64,000 bases of DNA from contig CM073898.1 in the NCBI GenBank assembly GCA_037176705.1, positions 20,949,501 to 21,013,500 on the forward strand, in the 5' to 3' direction. This stretch comes from Molossus alvarezi. Its lineage: Eukaryota > Chordata > Mammalia > Chiroptera > Molossidae. The translations under genes were made by a program, and so were the position numbers. Under the pieces are notes generated by a model. The model was not told the DNA's origin. It worked only from the letters and a program-made list of their open reading frames with translations, and did no database searches. Shown one piece after another: positions 49,297 to 61,870 of this stretch (the first letter of the stretch is position 1; every line of letters begins with the position of its first letter).

Positions 49297-49967
49297 CAGA
49301 GGCTTCGAGCAGATCTCAGAGTGGTGCCCAGCCCCGGGGATGGGCAGAGACCCCAGAGCGCTCATCTCTGTTTATACTCACTCCAACTGTAATTTTTAAA
49401 AAGGCCCTTCTTTACTAAGGAAGCATTCTGAAGCCTGTTCTTCAAATCTCAGGGAGAGCATAATGGACATCAGTAGTACATTTCATTTTACATTTGAAAC
49501 AAGCTCTATTTCTTTCTTTCACATTAAAAAATGTGCGTGAAAAGAAGGGGGACATCTAATACTTTCAATACTAAAGATTTAAATAAAAACATGCATGAAA
49601 TGCTCAAATCCACACCTCGTTTAGCCCAGCATTCGGCATTACAAGCTGCCAGAGCAAGGGGGCCCCGGAGCTCGGAGTGGGCGAGTGGGGCGTCCCCTGC
49701 CGAGACCAGAGGGCCAAGCGTTCAGTCTGCTTTTCTGTCCTGCTGGCCCTGCTGTTGGACAGGCATCTCTTCCCAAGCTGCCTTGTAACTGGTTTCCTTG
49801 GTCAGTCTCAACCATTACTCTAATATGTCTCCAGTTTCTAACTCATGTGAGTGGGATTTCCCCTTTAAATCCATATTTTAACCCACAGTAATCCTTTGTA
49901 TCTGCTAAGGATTAGAAACAGTTGGCTAACCAGACTGGCTTTTGGTTCCTGAGACAATTCTGACCAT

Positions 49968-50228
49968 TTTTTTTTTTTTTTTTTTTTTTTATCCTCACCC
50001 GAGGACATTTTCCCACTTTTTGTACAGACAGAGTGGGAGGGAGAGAGAGGAAGAGAGAGAGAGAGAAACATCGACGTGAAAGGGACACATCGAGTGGCTG
50101 CCACCCGCACGACCAACCAGGGCCAGGGACAAACTGCAACCAAGGTACATGCCCTTAGCGGGAACCGAACCCGGGTCTCTCCGGACCGCAGGCGGGCGCT
50201 CTAACCGCTGAGCCAAACCGGCCAGGGC
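49968..50228 (-). repeat. Ves SINE, variant A
   Basis: Full-length antisense copy. The TSD CTGACCAT is at 49960-49967 and 50229-50236. Confidence 0.96.
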
Positions 50229-50508
50229 CTGACCATCTTTTATGCTTGGCACTCATAGAAGTGGTTTTGTATAAGGAACCCAAATGGCTAGGTCTAGGCC
50301 CCTCTTCTTTCTTAAACGATGGACCTTTGTGGGTTTTAGTACATATGCTTCAAAGGCAGGGGCTTTTCTGTTTTACCTCTCACTTATTCTCCCTTGTTCT
50401 CCAAGCGGATAGAGCAGGGCAGAGTGACAGGATCAAGTAGTGATGACTGACACGCAGCAAGCCGCTGTGTGCCAGATGCTGCTCTAAGCATGTAAATGCA
50501 TTAACTCA

Positions 50509-50779
50509 GCCCTGGCCGGTTTGGCTCAGCAGTTAGTGTCGACCCGCAGACCAGTGAGTCATGGGTTCGATTCTGGTCAAGGGCACATACCTCGATTGCG
50601 GTTCGCCCCTGGCCCTGGTCGGGTCGTGCTGGAGGCAACCAGTTGATGTGTCTCTCTCACATCAATGTCTCTCTCTCTCTCTCTCCTTCCCTCTCTCTCT
50701 CTGTCCCTCCCTCCCTCCCTCCCCCTCTATCTACTGATAAATGGAAAAATATCCTCGGGTGAGGAATAAAGAAAAAAGA
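50509..50779 (+). repeat. Ves SINE, variant A
   Basis: Full-length sense copy ending ATCCTCGGGTGAGGAATAAA, with a CT-rich stretch at 50670-50725. A perfect 15-base TSD AAATGCATTAACTCA is at 50494-50508 and 50780-50794. Confidence 0.97.
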
Positions 50780-52060
50780 AAATGCATTAACTCAGTTCTC
50801 ACCACAGCGCTGTGAGAGAGATTTTTATGTCATAAGCTGTCTCACTCCAGAATGTATGTCTGAATCTTCCCCCTGTGTTTTAAGGAAATGAATGATATGA
50901 AACAAGATAACTGTCCAAAGATTGTTTTGGAAAGCTGTTACTTCTACATCGTTAAGTTAACGTCATCAAGGTGTTGCGGATGTTAGTTAATTTAGACAGT
51001 ATAGCAGGTGTGCCAGATCACCTTGCTAGCTTACTGAGAGGCATGTATTCCAGGGAGAACGGCACGACTGAAGGAAGCAGCTGCTTTACTGAGGATGACA
51101 GTTCAGAATGAAATGTGTTCAGTCTTGCTCATTCCTGTCTCCTGAAATTATAACAACTGGAAATGAATTAGAGAATTTTACTTAGGATTTTCCTTTGTTC
51201 TTAGCACTCTCCCATCCACAACTTAGGCGTCTCATTTTCTCTCAGGATGAACACATTTCTTGCAAACGTTTAGAATAACACCGCTGTACGTGCGCATCTG
51301 TAAATGCGTGGGAGACGGGGGTGCTTGGACAGCATGTCGGTCGTCAGCGGCGACGCCAAGGAGCTAGCTCCAGCCCAAATAAGCTTGAAGGTTGTTGATA
51401 TGCCTACAAACCTTCTAGGAGCCTTGTGTAAGAAAGAATAAAGGACTCAAGGGATGATTTTTATCTTGAGGAATTCTGGGCAATTCTCTGTCAATATAAT
51501 ACATTTTGAAGTAAAAAGACACTTTTCTTAACTTTTCAACAAAGAACTAAAAAGGAAGTAAAGCTTAATGGAAATGTTAAGAATGATCATATAGCATAAA
51601 ATTACATTTAAAACTAATTTATCCAGCCTCAGCTCTGAATGCAGAGAGATGCCTTTTGAGTATTTTTCATAAAAGGAAAAAAAAAGTCTTAAATCATTCT
51701 GAACTTAAGTGAAAATGTAATTGTTTCCTAGAGAAAACGACTAGGACTTAGTTTAAATTCATAGCCAGATAATACTTTAATCTCCTTTCCTCTAATTCGT
51801 TCCTCAAGTTCAGGATGTGAAACAAACTTTCTTTTGTACAGTAGTATTCATCTGAGAATGACTATTTCAGTGAGTTGAAAATAATTTCTATATAAGTTTA
51901 GTATTTTTCAAAACATTCAAGGGTGACCTTTGGATTCTTGAGGCTTCCTCCTGCAGCCCCCTGCTGCTCAGAGGCGCCCCGGGACAGCCTGTGGTGAGAA
52001 GGTTGCTTCTAAACAACACGTGGAGAAGCATGGTGTGCTGTAAAGATGTTATGGCTGTAG

Positions 52061-52322
52061 GTTTTTATTTTTTTAAATTTATTTATTTATTTATATTTTA
52101 ATCCTCACCCGAGGACACCTTTCCATTTTTTTTCAGAAAGGGTGGGAGGGAGAGAGAGGAAGAGAGAGAGAAACATCGACGTGAAAGGGACACATCAAGT
52201 GGCTGCCACCCGCACGACCCAACCAGGACTGGGGACAAACTGCAATCAAGGTACGTGAACTGAACCCGGGTCTTTCTGGACCGCAGGCTGATGCTCTAAC
52301 CGCTGAGCCAAACCGGCCAGGG
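52061..52322 (-). repeat. Ves SINE, variant A, small deletion
   Basis: Antisense copy that lacks the usual CCCTTAGCGGG stretch (reads GGTACGTGAACTGAACCC). The TSD is GGCTGTAG. Confidence 0.94.
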
Positions 52323-53330
52323 CTGTAGCTTAATTTTTATATTTGGTTTTGGGGAAATGTTACTGAGAACATACTCACTAGATACCCAGTGACTTTCTCA
52401 GGTCAAATTATGATCTCTAGCACCTTACAATAGAGAACTTCCAGGTATCAGATGGAGAAAGAGCCACAGTGAGATGATTTTCAGTTTACACGAGGCCCTG
52501 TTAAAGGCTCTTTTAGGCGTGTCGTGGGATGCTGATGGCAATGTTTGGTCTCCGGCAGGTGTGGGCAGGATCACTCCATAGTGGTTAGGTCATTGAGGGA
52601 AAGTCCTGATGGCTGATGATGAGCTCAGACATATGTAGCTTCATTGCATATTTCTGTCATCATGTTTTATGACAGCTAGTCAGTGTGGACCGAGACAATT
52701 GATAGATTGTCTGGAATATTTTTATCTCGGCTAAAAAAATTTAACTTAATTTGACTCGATAAGTTCAGCAACAGATGTCTTTCAAAAAACTCTGATATTC
52801 TTATGTTTGACACTACCTGACCCCATTCTATTTTAATTTGCTCTAAAATTCTTTTTAATCTGTTCTTTTTCTACTTCTTTATAGATGTGATTATTGTCAT
52901 TTTAATTTTTTCATGTGTGTGTAAATTCACACTTTTAAAAAAAATACAGACAGGGTAAATTAGCTACAAATTATTCTTTTTTTTTTTTTTTTTTTACTAT
53001 TTGTAATAAGAATTAATGGATATACTACCTTTTTCTTTTCCTGCCTTTTTTCTCTCTTAATTTTGACTAACACATAAATTAGTATAACTCAGGAATGCTT
53101 TTCTATAATAGTTCATGTTTATATTTATATTTGGATTATACATATTTTTATTAATTTATTATAAAACTAATTTTCATGTACCTGCATAATTAGTTCCCAT
53201 TCGGTTTTCCAGTTTTCTGCTACTGTAAATAATGGTACAAATATCCTTCTGGTCTTTGTATATATTCATGCTTCTTGCCCCCATGGTGAAGTCTAATGTT
53301 GATTTGTTCTTTTTGCCCCCCCCCCACTTT

Positions 53331-53534
53331 AAAAAAAAAAAAGTTTTGTTGATTTTTTAGAGAGAGAGGAAGTGAGAGAAACATTGATTTGAGAAACATC
53401 AATCAGCTGCCTCCTGCACGCCCCCTACTGGGGATTGAACGCACCACCCAGGCATGTGTCCTTACCAGGAATCGAACTGGGACCTCTCAGTCCATGGGAC
53501 AACTCTCAATCCACTAAGCCACACTGGCTGGGCA
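53331..53534 (-). repeat. Ves SINE, variant B
   Basis: Antisense copy ending CCACACTGGCTGGGC. The TSD CCCCCCACTTT is on both sides (ends 53330; starts 53539). Confidence 0.93.
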
Positions 53535-53579
53535 TCTCCCCCCACTTTTTATCTTCCTTTTTTTCTTCTTCTTCTTCTT

Positions 53580-53822
53580 TTTTCTTTTTTATCCTCACCT
53601 GAGGACATTTTTCCACTTTTTGTTCAGATAGAGTGGGAGGGAGGGAGAGAGAGAGAGAGAAACATCAGCGTGAGAGAGACACTTCGAATGGCTGCCACCT
53701 GCACGACCAACCAGGGCCAGGGACAAACTGCAACCAAGGTACATGCCCTTAGCAGAAACTGAACCTGGGTCTCTCTGGACCACAGGCCGACACTGTAACT
53801 ACTGAGCCAAACTGACCAGGGC
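53580..53822 (-). repeat. Ves SINE, variant A
   Basis: Antisense copy next to the previous SINE. The TSD TATCTTCCTTTT is at about 53550 and 53823. A CTT-rich run precedes it. Confidence 0.94.
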
Positions 53823-53929
53823 TATCTTCCTTTTCTTCTTCTTCCTCCTTTGATAACTTGGCATTTTGGAAAAATAATTTAAATATACATTATTATACCC
53901 TGTTTACTGTTTATAAATGGAAGGGAAGG

Positions 53930-54140
53930 GGATTAACATGTATTGAGTGCTTAACCGTGTTCCTAGAATTTAACATGGGAAATCTTTTATAGAACATTCA
54001 CTATTTGAGGAGGATACTTAATAGTCATCATTTTCAGTAGATGACCTGCGACCCAGGGAGATTGTACAACTTGACCAGTCATACAGCTGGGAGGAATGGG
54101 AGCCAGGCATCACGTTTAGGCAGGCCTGTGTTCTTCTCTG
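53930..54140 (+). repeat. MIR remnant
   Basis: MIR order in sense: ATTGAGTGCTTAACCGTGTT, then GACCCAGGGAGATTGTACAA and AGTCATACAGCTGGGAGG. Confidence 0.6.
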
Positions 54141-54257
54141 TGTTAACTTGAAGACTGGGGAAAGATTTATGTTAAAAAGCACATTTCCCCATCATCTTAA
54201 TGTGCATGTGAACTATAGCTAACAAAGTTGTTTGTTTTTCAAATTGGTGTATAATTT

Positions 54258-54509
54258 TTTTTTTCTTTTTTATCCTCACCCGAGGATATTTTTCCATTTT
54301 TTGTACAGATAGAGTGGGAGGGAGAGAGAGGAAGGGAGAGAGGGAGAGAAACATCGACGCGAAGGGACACATCGAGTGGCTGCCACCCACACGACCAACC
54401 AGGGACGGGGACAAACTGCAACCGAAGTACGTGCCCTTAGCGGGAACCGAACCCGGTCTCTCCGGACCGCAGGCCGACACTCCAACCGCTGAGCCAAACT
54501 GGCCAGGGC
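54258..54509 (-). repeat. Ves SINE, variant A (GATATTTTT subtype)
   Basis: Full-length antisense copy. A perfect 18-base TSD CAAATTGGTGTATAATTT is at 54240-54257 and 54510-54527 (sharing an end base). Shares the subtype variants of 3270 and 39030. Confidence 0.96.
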
Positions 54510-54599
54510 CAAATTGGTGTATAATTTATACATAATAAAATGCACAGATCTTAAGTATAAGCTTGATGCATTTTGACCATTACATATTCTTTAAAAAAA

Positions 54600-54826
54600 A
54601 ACACCTTTTTTTTATTGATTTTTTTTTTTTTTTTTATAGCAAGAGGAAAGGAGAGGGAGAGAGAGACAGAAACATCGATGAGAGGGAACATCGATTGGCC
54701 CCCTCCAGCATGCCCCTCACTGGGGTTTGGGCCCATAACCTGGGCATGTGCCCTGACCAGGAATCAAACTGGCGATCTTTGGGTGCATGAGGTCGATGCT
54801 TAACCACTAAGCCACACTGGCTGGGC
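54600..54826 (-). repeat. Ves SINE, variant B, nested
   Basis: Antisense copy ending CCACACTGGCTGGGC, sitting in the T-rich tail of the SINE that ends at 55011. Confidence 0.9.
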
Positions 54827-54832
54827 TAAATA

Positions 54833-55011
54833 TGTTTTTTTTGATTTTTTTTTTAGAGGGGGAGAGAGAGATAGAAATATTGATTAGCTGCCTCCTGCAT
54901 ACCCCCTACCTGGGGATCAAGTCCACCTGGGCATGTGCCCTGACTGGGAATTGAACTGGGACCTCTCAGTCCATGGGACGACTCTTTATCTACTGAGCCA
55001 CACTGGCTGGG
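54833..55011 (-). repeat. Ves SINE, variant B
   Basis: Antisense copy. Its TSD CCATTACATATTCTT lies at 54577-54591, left of the nested SINE, and returns as CCATTACACATTCTT at 55013. The nested copy therefore came later. Confidence 0.9.
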
Positions 55012-56199
55012 CCCATTACACATTCTTATGCAGATATGGATGGTGTGTCCAGCACAGAAGGTTCTTATGTGCCCGTTCCAGTCTGCTGAACCCCTCCCCT
55101 GACCCCAGCTAGGTAGCTACTTCCTGATTTCTCTCGCCACAGTTCAACTTTGCTTTGTCTTGAATGTCATATAAATATAATTATATACTATGTCTTCTTT
55201 TATATCGATGTCCTTTGTGTGCCTTTCTCTCTGGGGTTTTCTTTGGGGAGGAGGGAGGTGGTGTCCATGTGGGTGGGGCCAGTTGCCAAGCAAACAAGTC
55301 CTGAAACAAGAGGCGCCGAGTATTACTGAAAGGGAAGGGGAGGGAGGGGACGTGATACACAGATGATGTCTCTAGAATAGGTGCTACCTCCCTTTCACTG
55401 CGGACGGATCCGAGGCTCAGCGAGGTGAGCTGATAAGGCCGACGTGTCACAGCTGACCAGGGGCAGAGCCGAGACTTCAGGTCTGGAGGCTGGCCTGTTT
55501 AACCTAAAGCTTGTGCGGGCCTTTTCCACATGCTAAGGTTTCTTTTTCTGAAATAGTTAAAAAGAAAATGAAACTACCTTCCTCACTCTGATAACCAAGG
55601 CCCGGGGAAGCCAAGGGTCAGGGTTATCAGACCAGGAAACAGCACGCTCCTCGGAGAGCCCCAAGTGGAGCAGGGTGCTGGCCAACCTGGGGACGTGGGA
55701 AATGGCTCATTCCTGGCCTCGAGCCCTGGACGCTTTTGTAACTGGACCTAAGGCAGCTCAATTCCTTCCTGCTTTGAAAACTCCAGGATTCAAAGGCCAA
55801 CACCTTGTGCTTCTGGCCAAGATGTGGGTGAGACTTGGCCAAGGACTGCAAGGTTTGTGTTGGCAAAGAGGGTAGCTAGGCTTTTGTCTTTGTGGAGATC
55901 CGTCAGCATTTATATTAGAATTGCTTCTTCCATGTGAGAAAACTTCAACTCTCTTCAGGGGCTGCTGGTGGTTCCCCACCATCATTGTCTGCTTGCTGCA
56001 TCCTCCAAGCACGGTCTGTGATGGAGCTGAGAAATAGGCTTAGAACAGAGTGAAACCGGAGTTTGTGTCACCGAAATGGATCAGAGATGCTGGCTAGGGG
56101 TTTAGAAGTCATTACATGGGATCATCATGTGACGTTGGTATATGTAGGATGTGATGGACTCCAGGACTGTTCACACTGATGAAAATGAAATCCCTCTAA

Positions 56200-56520
56200 G
56201 CATCAGGCTCAGAAATATACTTAGATTATTTTATGATAAACCAAATGAATTTTAAATGGACTAAATGTATGCTAAATATTACTTCATTTCATAGAAAAAT
56301 TAGGAATAGAAGTGGATACTTAGCAAATTTTCTAAACTTTGAAACAAGATAAAAAAATCTTAAAGGATTTTTAATGACTTTATTAAAAAATATGTGACAA
56401 AAATATTTGTAACAAATAGGAAGATAAAAATCTAATAATATCCTTGTTATATGAAGAGTTAACATCTGCTACAGGAATGAAATGGGACAGAATAGAGGAC
56501 TCAGGAACAGACTTGAGTAA
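56200..56520 (+). repeat. Possible old L1/HAL1 piece
   Basis: AT-rich sequence with AGATAAAAATCTAATAATAT and TCCTTGTTATATGAAGAGTT, resembling sense ORF2-side old L1. Weak. Confidence 0.3.
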
Positions 56521-56694
56521 GGATGAGAATTTAGTGTATGATAAGGATGGCATTTAAATCTGTGGGATAAAGTTAGAGCATTCAGTATGTATTGGAATAG
56601 TTGGCTAAGCATTTGGGACCAAAAACTGAAGCTCTGTGTCACTCCTTAAACCCAAATAAATGCAAATGGATGAAGTGCTTGAGAAGAGGATTGT

Positions 56695-56905
56695 GTGAGG
56701 TTAGAGCATAGACTCTGGGCTGGACAGCCTGGGCCTGTCGCCTGCCCCTGCCGGTCACTGGCTGTGTGACTCTGGGCGAGTTACCTCAACTGCTTTGTCC
56801 TTCGGTTCCATAAAAGGGGTGTGGTGGTAGCCCCTGCCTCACGGGTGCCGTGAAGGTTCCAGGGGACAGTGCTGCATGTTGCGGGCACACAGGAGTGTCC
56901 CCAAG
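56695..56905 (-). repeat. MIR remnant
   Basis: Clear reverse MIR: GACTCTGGGCTGGACAGCCT, CACTGGCTGTGTGACTCTGG, GCGAGTTACCTCAACTGCTT. Confidence 0.75.
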
Positions 56906-57017
56906 CGTAGCTGCTGCCATCGTCATCGTCAGTAACGGAAGAGTAAAAGCCTAAAAGCACTAAAAGAAAATAGGGTAAATATTTTTATAAGCTTGGGGGT
57001 GCAGAAAATAGATATTT

Positions 57018-57287
57018 TTTAAATCCTCATCCGAGGAAAATTTCCCATTGATTTTCAGATAGAGTGGGAGGGAGGAGGAAGAGGAGGTGAGAGAGAGAGA
57101 GAGAGAAGGAGAGAGAGAGAGAAACATGGATGTGAGAGAGACACATTGATTGGTTGCCACCCACACAACCCCAAGGAGGGCTGGGGATCGAACTGCGACT
57201 GAGGTACCTGCCCTTGACCGGAATTGAACCCGGGACTCTTTGGTCCACGGGCTGACCCTCTAACCACTGAGCCAAACCAGCCAGGGC
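57018..57287 (-). repeat. Ves SINE, variant A
   Basis: Antisense copy with an expanded GA tract at about 57088-57122, ending CAAACCAGCCAGGGC. The TSD is unclear. Confidence 0.93.
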
Positions 57288-57559
57288 TAGAGAAAACATT
57301 TTTAATCATGATACAATGCCATACTTCACTAAGGAAAGGATTGAGAGCATTGATATTTAAAATTTCTGCATGTGAGGAAAGAGGGACTCTGAGTAGTAGT
57401 GATGGGGTCTGGAGGTCACAGTCCCTCCTAGGGGCCGGCTGGGACGTGACAGCCATGCATTTCTGCTTCCCGAACTGAAACTGCAAGATGGTTACTAGAA
57501 GCCAGGTCAGTGCCCCGGTGAGATTTGGTTTCAGTGTATTTAGTTTGTCTTGGTCTTTC

Positions 57560-57965
57560 TACTTAGTTTCCTGGGGCTGCTGTAACAATTTACCACAAAC
57601 TAGGTGTCTTCAAACAACAGACATGTATTCTCTCCAGTTCTGAAGGCTAGAACCTGAAATCCAGGGGTTGGCTGGGCCATTGCTCCCTCTGAAGGCTCCT
57701 TCCAGCTCCGGTGGCTTCTGGCATCCCTTGGCTCGCGGCAGCATCCCTGTGTCTGCCTCCCTCTTCACTACCTCTTCACCCCCTCTGCGCCTATGTGTGC
57801 TCTCCTCTTACAAGGACAGGAGTCCCTGGCTTTAGGGCCCACCGAATCTAGTCTGACCTCAACTCATCTCATTATATTTGCAAAGACCCTATTTCCAAAT
57901 AAAGTCACATTCTGGGGTTCTGTATGGACAGGAGTTTGAGGGGACAGTATTTGACTCACCACAAC
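57560..57965 (-). repeat. MaLR/ERVL-type LTR
   Basis: Reverse LTR: TTCCTGGGGCTGCTGTAACA, CAGTTCTGAAGGCTAGAACC, AGGGCCCACCGAATCTAGTC, GCAAAGACCCTATTTCCAAA. A solo, degraded LTR. Subfamily (MLT1/MST range) not fixed. Confidence 0.7.
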
Positions 57966-58659
57966 TGCCACGCTCCTTTGCAGGGAGCAAGCAGTGGCTT
58001 TGAGAATAGAGGGGTTGGTAAAGGTGGGGAGCGGGTCCAACACACCGTCCTTGGGAGCTGTGGGGGCAGCAGAGGTGACGGGCACAGAGGCGCCAGGGCA
58101 GCCGAGGAGGCCTGCTGGTCACAGGAAGGCCCTGCAGCAGACAACTGGGTGTTGGAGCACCTGGAGTGGTGGAAGCGGGGGACGAGCAGGGGGGAGCTGG
58201 CAGAAAAGCAAATAAAGCTTTTCAAAGAGAGAAACTCACTTAGTCGTGTGTAATATTGAAACATAAGACTGGAATCCCAGGCCATGATGGAGAAGTTGAG
58301 ATTTTTAAAAAGCTTCTATTTTTAGGCTTCAGGAAATTGTGCTATCACCTGAAATACCATGCAAAACGTTGTGTATGTGGGTAAGTACATGGTCTGGAAA
58401 GAGGGCTCAAAACTCTCATCTGATCCACATAGTTGTCTGGAACCCGGAGAAAATAACCAGAGTAAGAGAATCATCTTTGGAGAAGACTACAGGCATTAGT
58501 TTTCCGATACAAAGGCGAGTAGCCCTTCCCTTCTAATCACTCTAGAGTAGAATTTACCTCTGTAATTTGTTATATTACAAATGGGAAAGTATTACTGAAT
58601 GCATTTATCTGTTGCTCCAGTTTTGAAAGTTCTCTATGTTCCGAAACTGTGTGAATACT

Positions 58660-59040
58660 CGTGCACACACGTCCTCCCAGCCACCGGCTGTGTCTGCTGC
58701 CCTTTAGCCGACTCTGCAGCGTCTCCCCACACGGCTGCCACTTCCCTGCTCCATCCTCTCTGGAAGCCCTGCCCGTTAGGCTTTTCTCCACCTGTCTACT
58801 TGAGTGCTGTTGTCAAGGTCCCTGCCGCCACATCCAGGGACCGCTGTCAGCTTCAGGTGTCTGCCTCTTGGCCATATTTAACAGTCGGTCCTGCCTTCCT
58901 TCTTGACCACTTTCCTTGACTTCCAGGATGTCACTCTTCCTACCTTACCTGCTGTGGCTTCCTAGTTTCCTCTGCAGAACCCTCTCCCTTTCCTTCTCTG
59001 TGACAGTGACTCCAGCTCCGGGCTCAGGCCTCACACTGGT
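58660..59040 (+). repeat. L2-like sequence (tentative)
   Basis: Pyrimidine-rich sequence with L2-like wording (CTCTTCCTACCTTACCTGCT; TGACAGTGACTCCAGC). Weak. Confidence 0.3.
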
Positions 59041-60101
59041 TTTCTCCCCATATATACAGCGGCCCAGGGGAGCTCACTAGTCCTTTGCTTTTCTCTCGGA
59101 CCTTCCAGAAGATCTGTAAGCGAGTTGAAAGTGTCCCTCCATGGGCCCCTTCATTCTTTTCATGTGGGCTGTTCAGTGTGTTGCATCGTGGTTGTACCTT
59201 TGCAGTTTTGTCCCTGTTGGCTCATAGTCCCCGGGGGGTATGGCTCTTCCGGCAATGTGTGCTTGATGGGAGGGGCTAGAGCAAAGCCCAGGGCCTACCT
59301 TGTGCCCTACCTGATGAGTTTGGACCACAGGGAGAACTCACCGCTTGGATATACTTTGCCACTCCTCCCACCAAGTGGTCCTGCCCCTCAGGACACCCCC
59401 TTACCTCTGCCAGGGTCCATTCTCTTCCATTGCCCATCTTCCCTGGTGGTCACCCAACCTCAGCATGTGGGGGGCAAGTAAGTGAAGAGGCAGCTTTTGG
59501 GGCCAGCGAGGCCTCCTGGGCCTATTCCTGTTTGCTTCCCCCTAGTCGGGCCTCTGCCCTGACGGCTGGCACTGAGCTCACAGTGTGTGTGGGGAGAACA
59601 GGCACAGCCAGAAGGTCTTCTTGGTCCGCCTGTCGCACTTCCCCACCTTCTTCACTGGACTAGACCAGCCGGGCCCATCTTCCAGGTCCGCACGCGTTCA
59701 CTCGTGTCAGCCCATCAGCTCTGCGCTGTCTCGTCTCCATCGTGGAGATTAACAATAGAACTGTTTGACGTTGGGACAAAATGAGCTCAACACAAATTAA
59801 GAAAAAATTTAAATGTCTTAAAAAGGAAAGATATTTGTTCCACAAACATTTAGAAAGAGATTTTAGTTCACTAATAATAAAATAAATGAAATTCAGGATA
59901 ACAGCTGCATATACCGTTAGAACAAAATATCAAAGATTTAAAAAATATGTATACCCAGTGCCGATGGAAAGGATACATTTTCGTATATGACTGGTGGGTA
60001 TATGGCTTGATTGAGACCTTTTAGAAACTACCTAACTTATCTCTAGAGTTGTAAAATGTTCATTCCCTTGACTCCATAATTCTGTTCCTGGTATTCTAAC
60101 C

Positions 60102-60362
60102 CAGAGATTTTCAATCGGTGTGTCCCAAGAATTCTTAAAATGTGAAATACCTGACTATTTAGTCAGAGACACTGACCTCTTTTCCCTTAGATTGTCAAAA
60201 AAAAAAAATGACAATGGCCAACACAATAGCCATCCAGTGTGAATGAATTAAATAATACCTATTTTTTTGTCAGATTGACAAAAAATATATGTTTTGGTGT
60301 GCCACAGAATTTTAATACTTGGTTTATGTGTGCCATGAGATGAAAAAGGTTGAAAATCGCTG
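60102..60362. mobile_element. Short hAT element (non-autonomous)
   Basis: A 261-bp element with ends CAGAGATTTTCAATCGGTGT and GGTTGAAAATCGCTG (inverted, three mismatches). Inside: GACTATTTAGTCAGAGACAC, GCCAACACAATAGCCATCC and TTTTGGTGTGCCACAGAATT. The 8-base TSD is TTCTAACC (60094-60101) and TTCTGACC (60363-60370). I recall this family from bat genomes; no transposase frame. Confidence 0.88.
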
Positions 60363-60613
60363 TTCTGACCAAAGGAGAGCTTTATTGTGAAAAACATCGT
60401 TAGTCACAAAGAAATACATTGACATGCTATTTACAATAGTAATAACAACAGTGATAACACGTGAACACAGCCCGACTACCCAACTGCGGGGAATCATTAA
60501 ATAGATGTGGTCTTCAACACAACAGAATATTTTGAATCTATTAAAATGATCTATTTTATATGAAAGCATGAAAAAATTCTACAACATAATGTTCAGTGAG
60601 AAAGGTAAGATAA

Positions 60614-60861
60614 GCCCTGGCTGGTTTGGTTTAGTGGTTAGAGTATTGACCTGCAGACCAATGAGTCGCGGGCTCAATTCTGGCCAAGGGCACGTATCTC
60701 GGCTGTGGTTTGTCCCCGGCCCTGGTCAGGGTTGTGTGAGAGGCAGCCACTCGATGTGTCCCTCTAACGTCAATGTTTCTCTCTTTCTCCCTCCCACTCT
60801 ATCTGAAGATAAATAGAAAAATATCCTCCAGTGAGGATAAAAAAAAAGAAAAATTTAAAGA
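60614..60861 (+). repeat. Ves SINE, variant A
   Basis: Sense copy from GCCCTGGCTGGTTTGGTTTA to CCTCCAGTGAGGATAAAAAA. The TSD AAAGGTAAGATAA is at 60601-60613 and about 60863. Confidence 0.95.
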
Positions 60862-61024
60862 AAAGGGTAAGATAAAACAGTTTACTTAGTATTATGTTTT
60901 TAAAAATATACACATAGTAAAAAGACTAGAAAGAAATTCACTGTAATGTTAGTAGTGCTTTTGTTTGGGAATTTTATTTTCTCTTTTTAATTTCATTAGT
61001 TCCGATGTCTTGGAGAAATTTTTT

Positions 61025-61113
61025 ATTTTTTTAAAATATGTTTTTTGTTTTTTATCCTCACCCAAGGACATTTTTCCATTTTTTGTTCAGATAGAGTGGG
61101 AGGGAGAGAGAGG

Positions 61114-61160
<47 letters not shown>

Positions 61161-61514
61161 GTTGATGTGAAAGGGACACATCAAGTGGCTGCCACCCACA
61201 CGACCAACCAGGGCCGGGGACAAACTGCAACCGAAATATGTGCCCTTAGCGGGAACCGAACCCGGGTCTCTCTGGACCGCAGGCCAACACTCTAACCGCT
61301 GAGCCAAATCGGCCAGGGCTAAAATATGTTTTTATTGATTTTTTTTTCAGAGAGCGAGAGATAGAAACATCAATTGGCTGCCTCCTGCACGCCCCACCCC
61401 CCCCTCCCCCCGGGATTGAGCCTGAAACCTGGGCATGTGCCCTGACTGGGAATCAAACTGGGACCTCTCAGTCCATAGAAGGACGCTCAGTCCACTGAGC
61501 CACACTGGCCAGGC
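61025..61514 (-). repeat. Ves SINE, variant B, split by a second SINE
   Basis: Antisense copy in two parts (61025-61045 tail; 61320-61514 body ending CCACACTGGCCAGGC). The outer TSD TTGGAGAAATTTTT is at 61011-61024 and 61517-61530. Confidence 0.92.
61046..61319 (-). repeat. Ves SINE, variant A, nested
   Basis: Inserted into the tail of the variant B SINE. A perfect 14-base TSD TAAAATATGTTTTT is at 61032-61045 and 61320-61333. It has a long GA run at 61116-61156. Confidence 0.96.
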
Positions 61515-61734
61515 AATTGGAGAAATTTTTAATTTAAAAAAATCACAGAAGCCTGTCTTGGTTTGCTTGATTCAAAATTTGGTTCAGAAATGATAATATA
61601 ATGATCAAATTTACTAGCATACATAGTTTATAAAAGAGAAATCTTTCCCATGTAGAAGAACTTACTGTTAGTAAGGAAGAGATAACAGAGGGGTAAGGAG
61701 CTGTGCTTCCTAAATTAATATGGCAAAAGCTTGA

Positions 61735-61870
61735 GAGCAAGAACCAGGAGCGGGCTGTGGGTTCAGATCCAGCTCTCACGTGCCGTCCCTGCAGCTCTCC
61801 CTGTCATTGGCAGGAAGGCCCAGAGTCCCCTCATTGTTCCTGCCTGTAGGCTGTCGTGAGGGGATGGATG
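61735..61870 (-). repeat. MIR remnant (tentative)
   Basis: GAGCGGGCTGTGGGTTCAGA and the GTAGGCTGTCGTGAGGGGA end resemble reverse MIR. Confidence 0.45.

Larger units (their letters stand above)
59840..61010 (+). repeat. Old L1-like sequence with later insertions (tentative)
   Basis: Resembles sense L1M/HAL1 3' sequence: TACCCAGTGCCGATGGAAA, TTGACTCCATAATTCTGTTC and GGGAATCATTAAATAGATGT, then GTTCAGTGAGAAAGGTAAG. Carries a hAT element (60102) and a SINE (60614). Confidence 0.45.

Noticed and set aside
48951..49418. Repeat-protein-like frames at 49 kb
   Set aside because: They come from a non-coding tandem repeat whose 106-base period is not a multiple of three.
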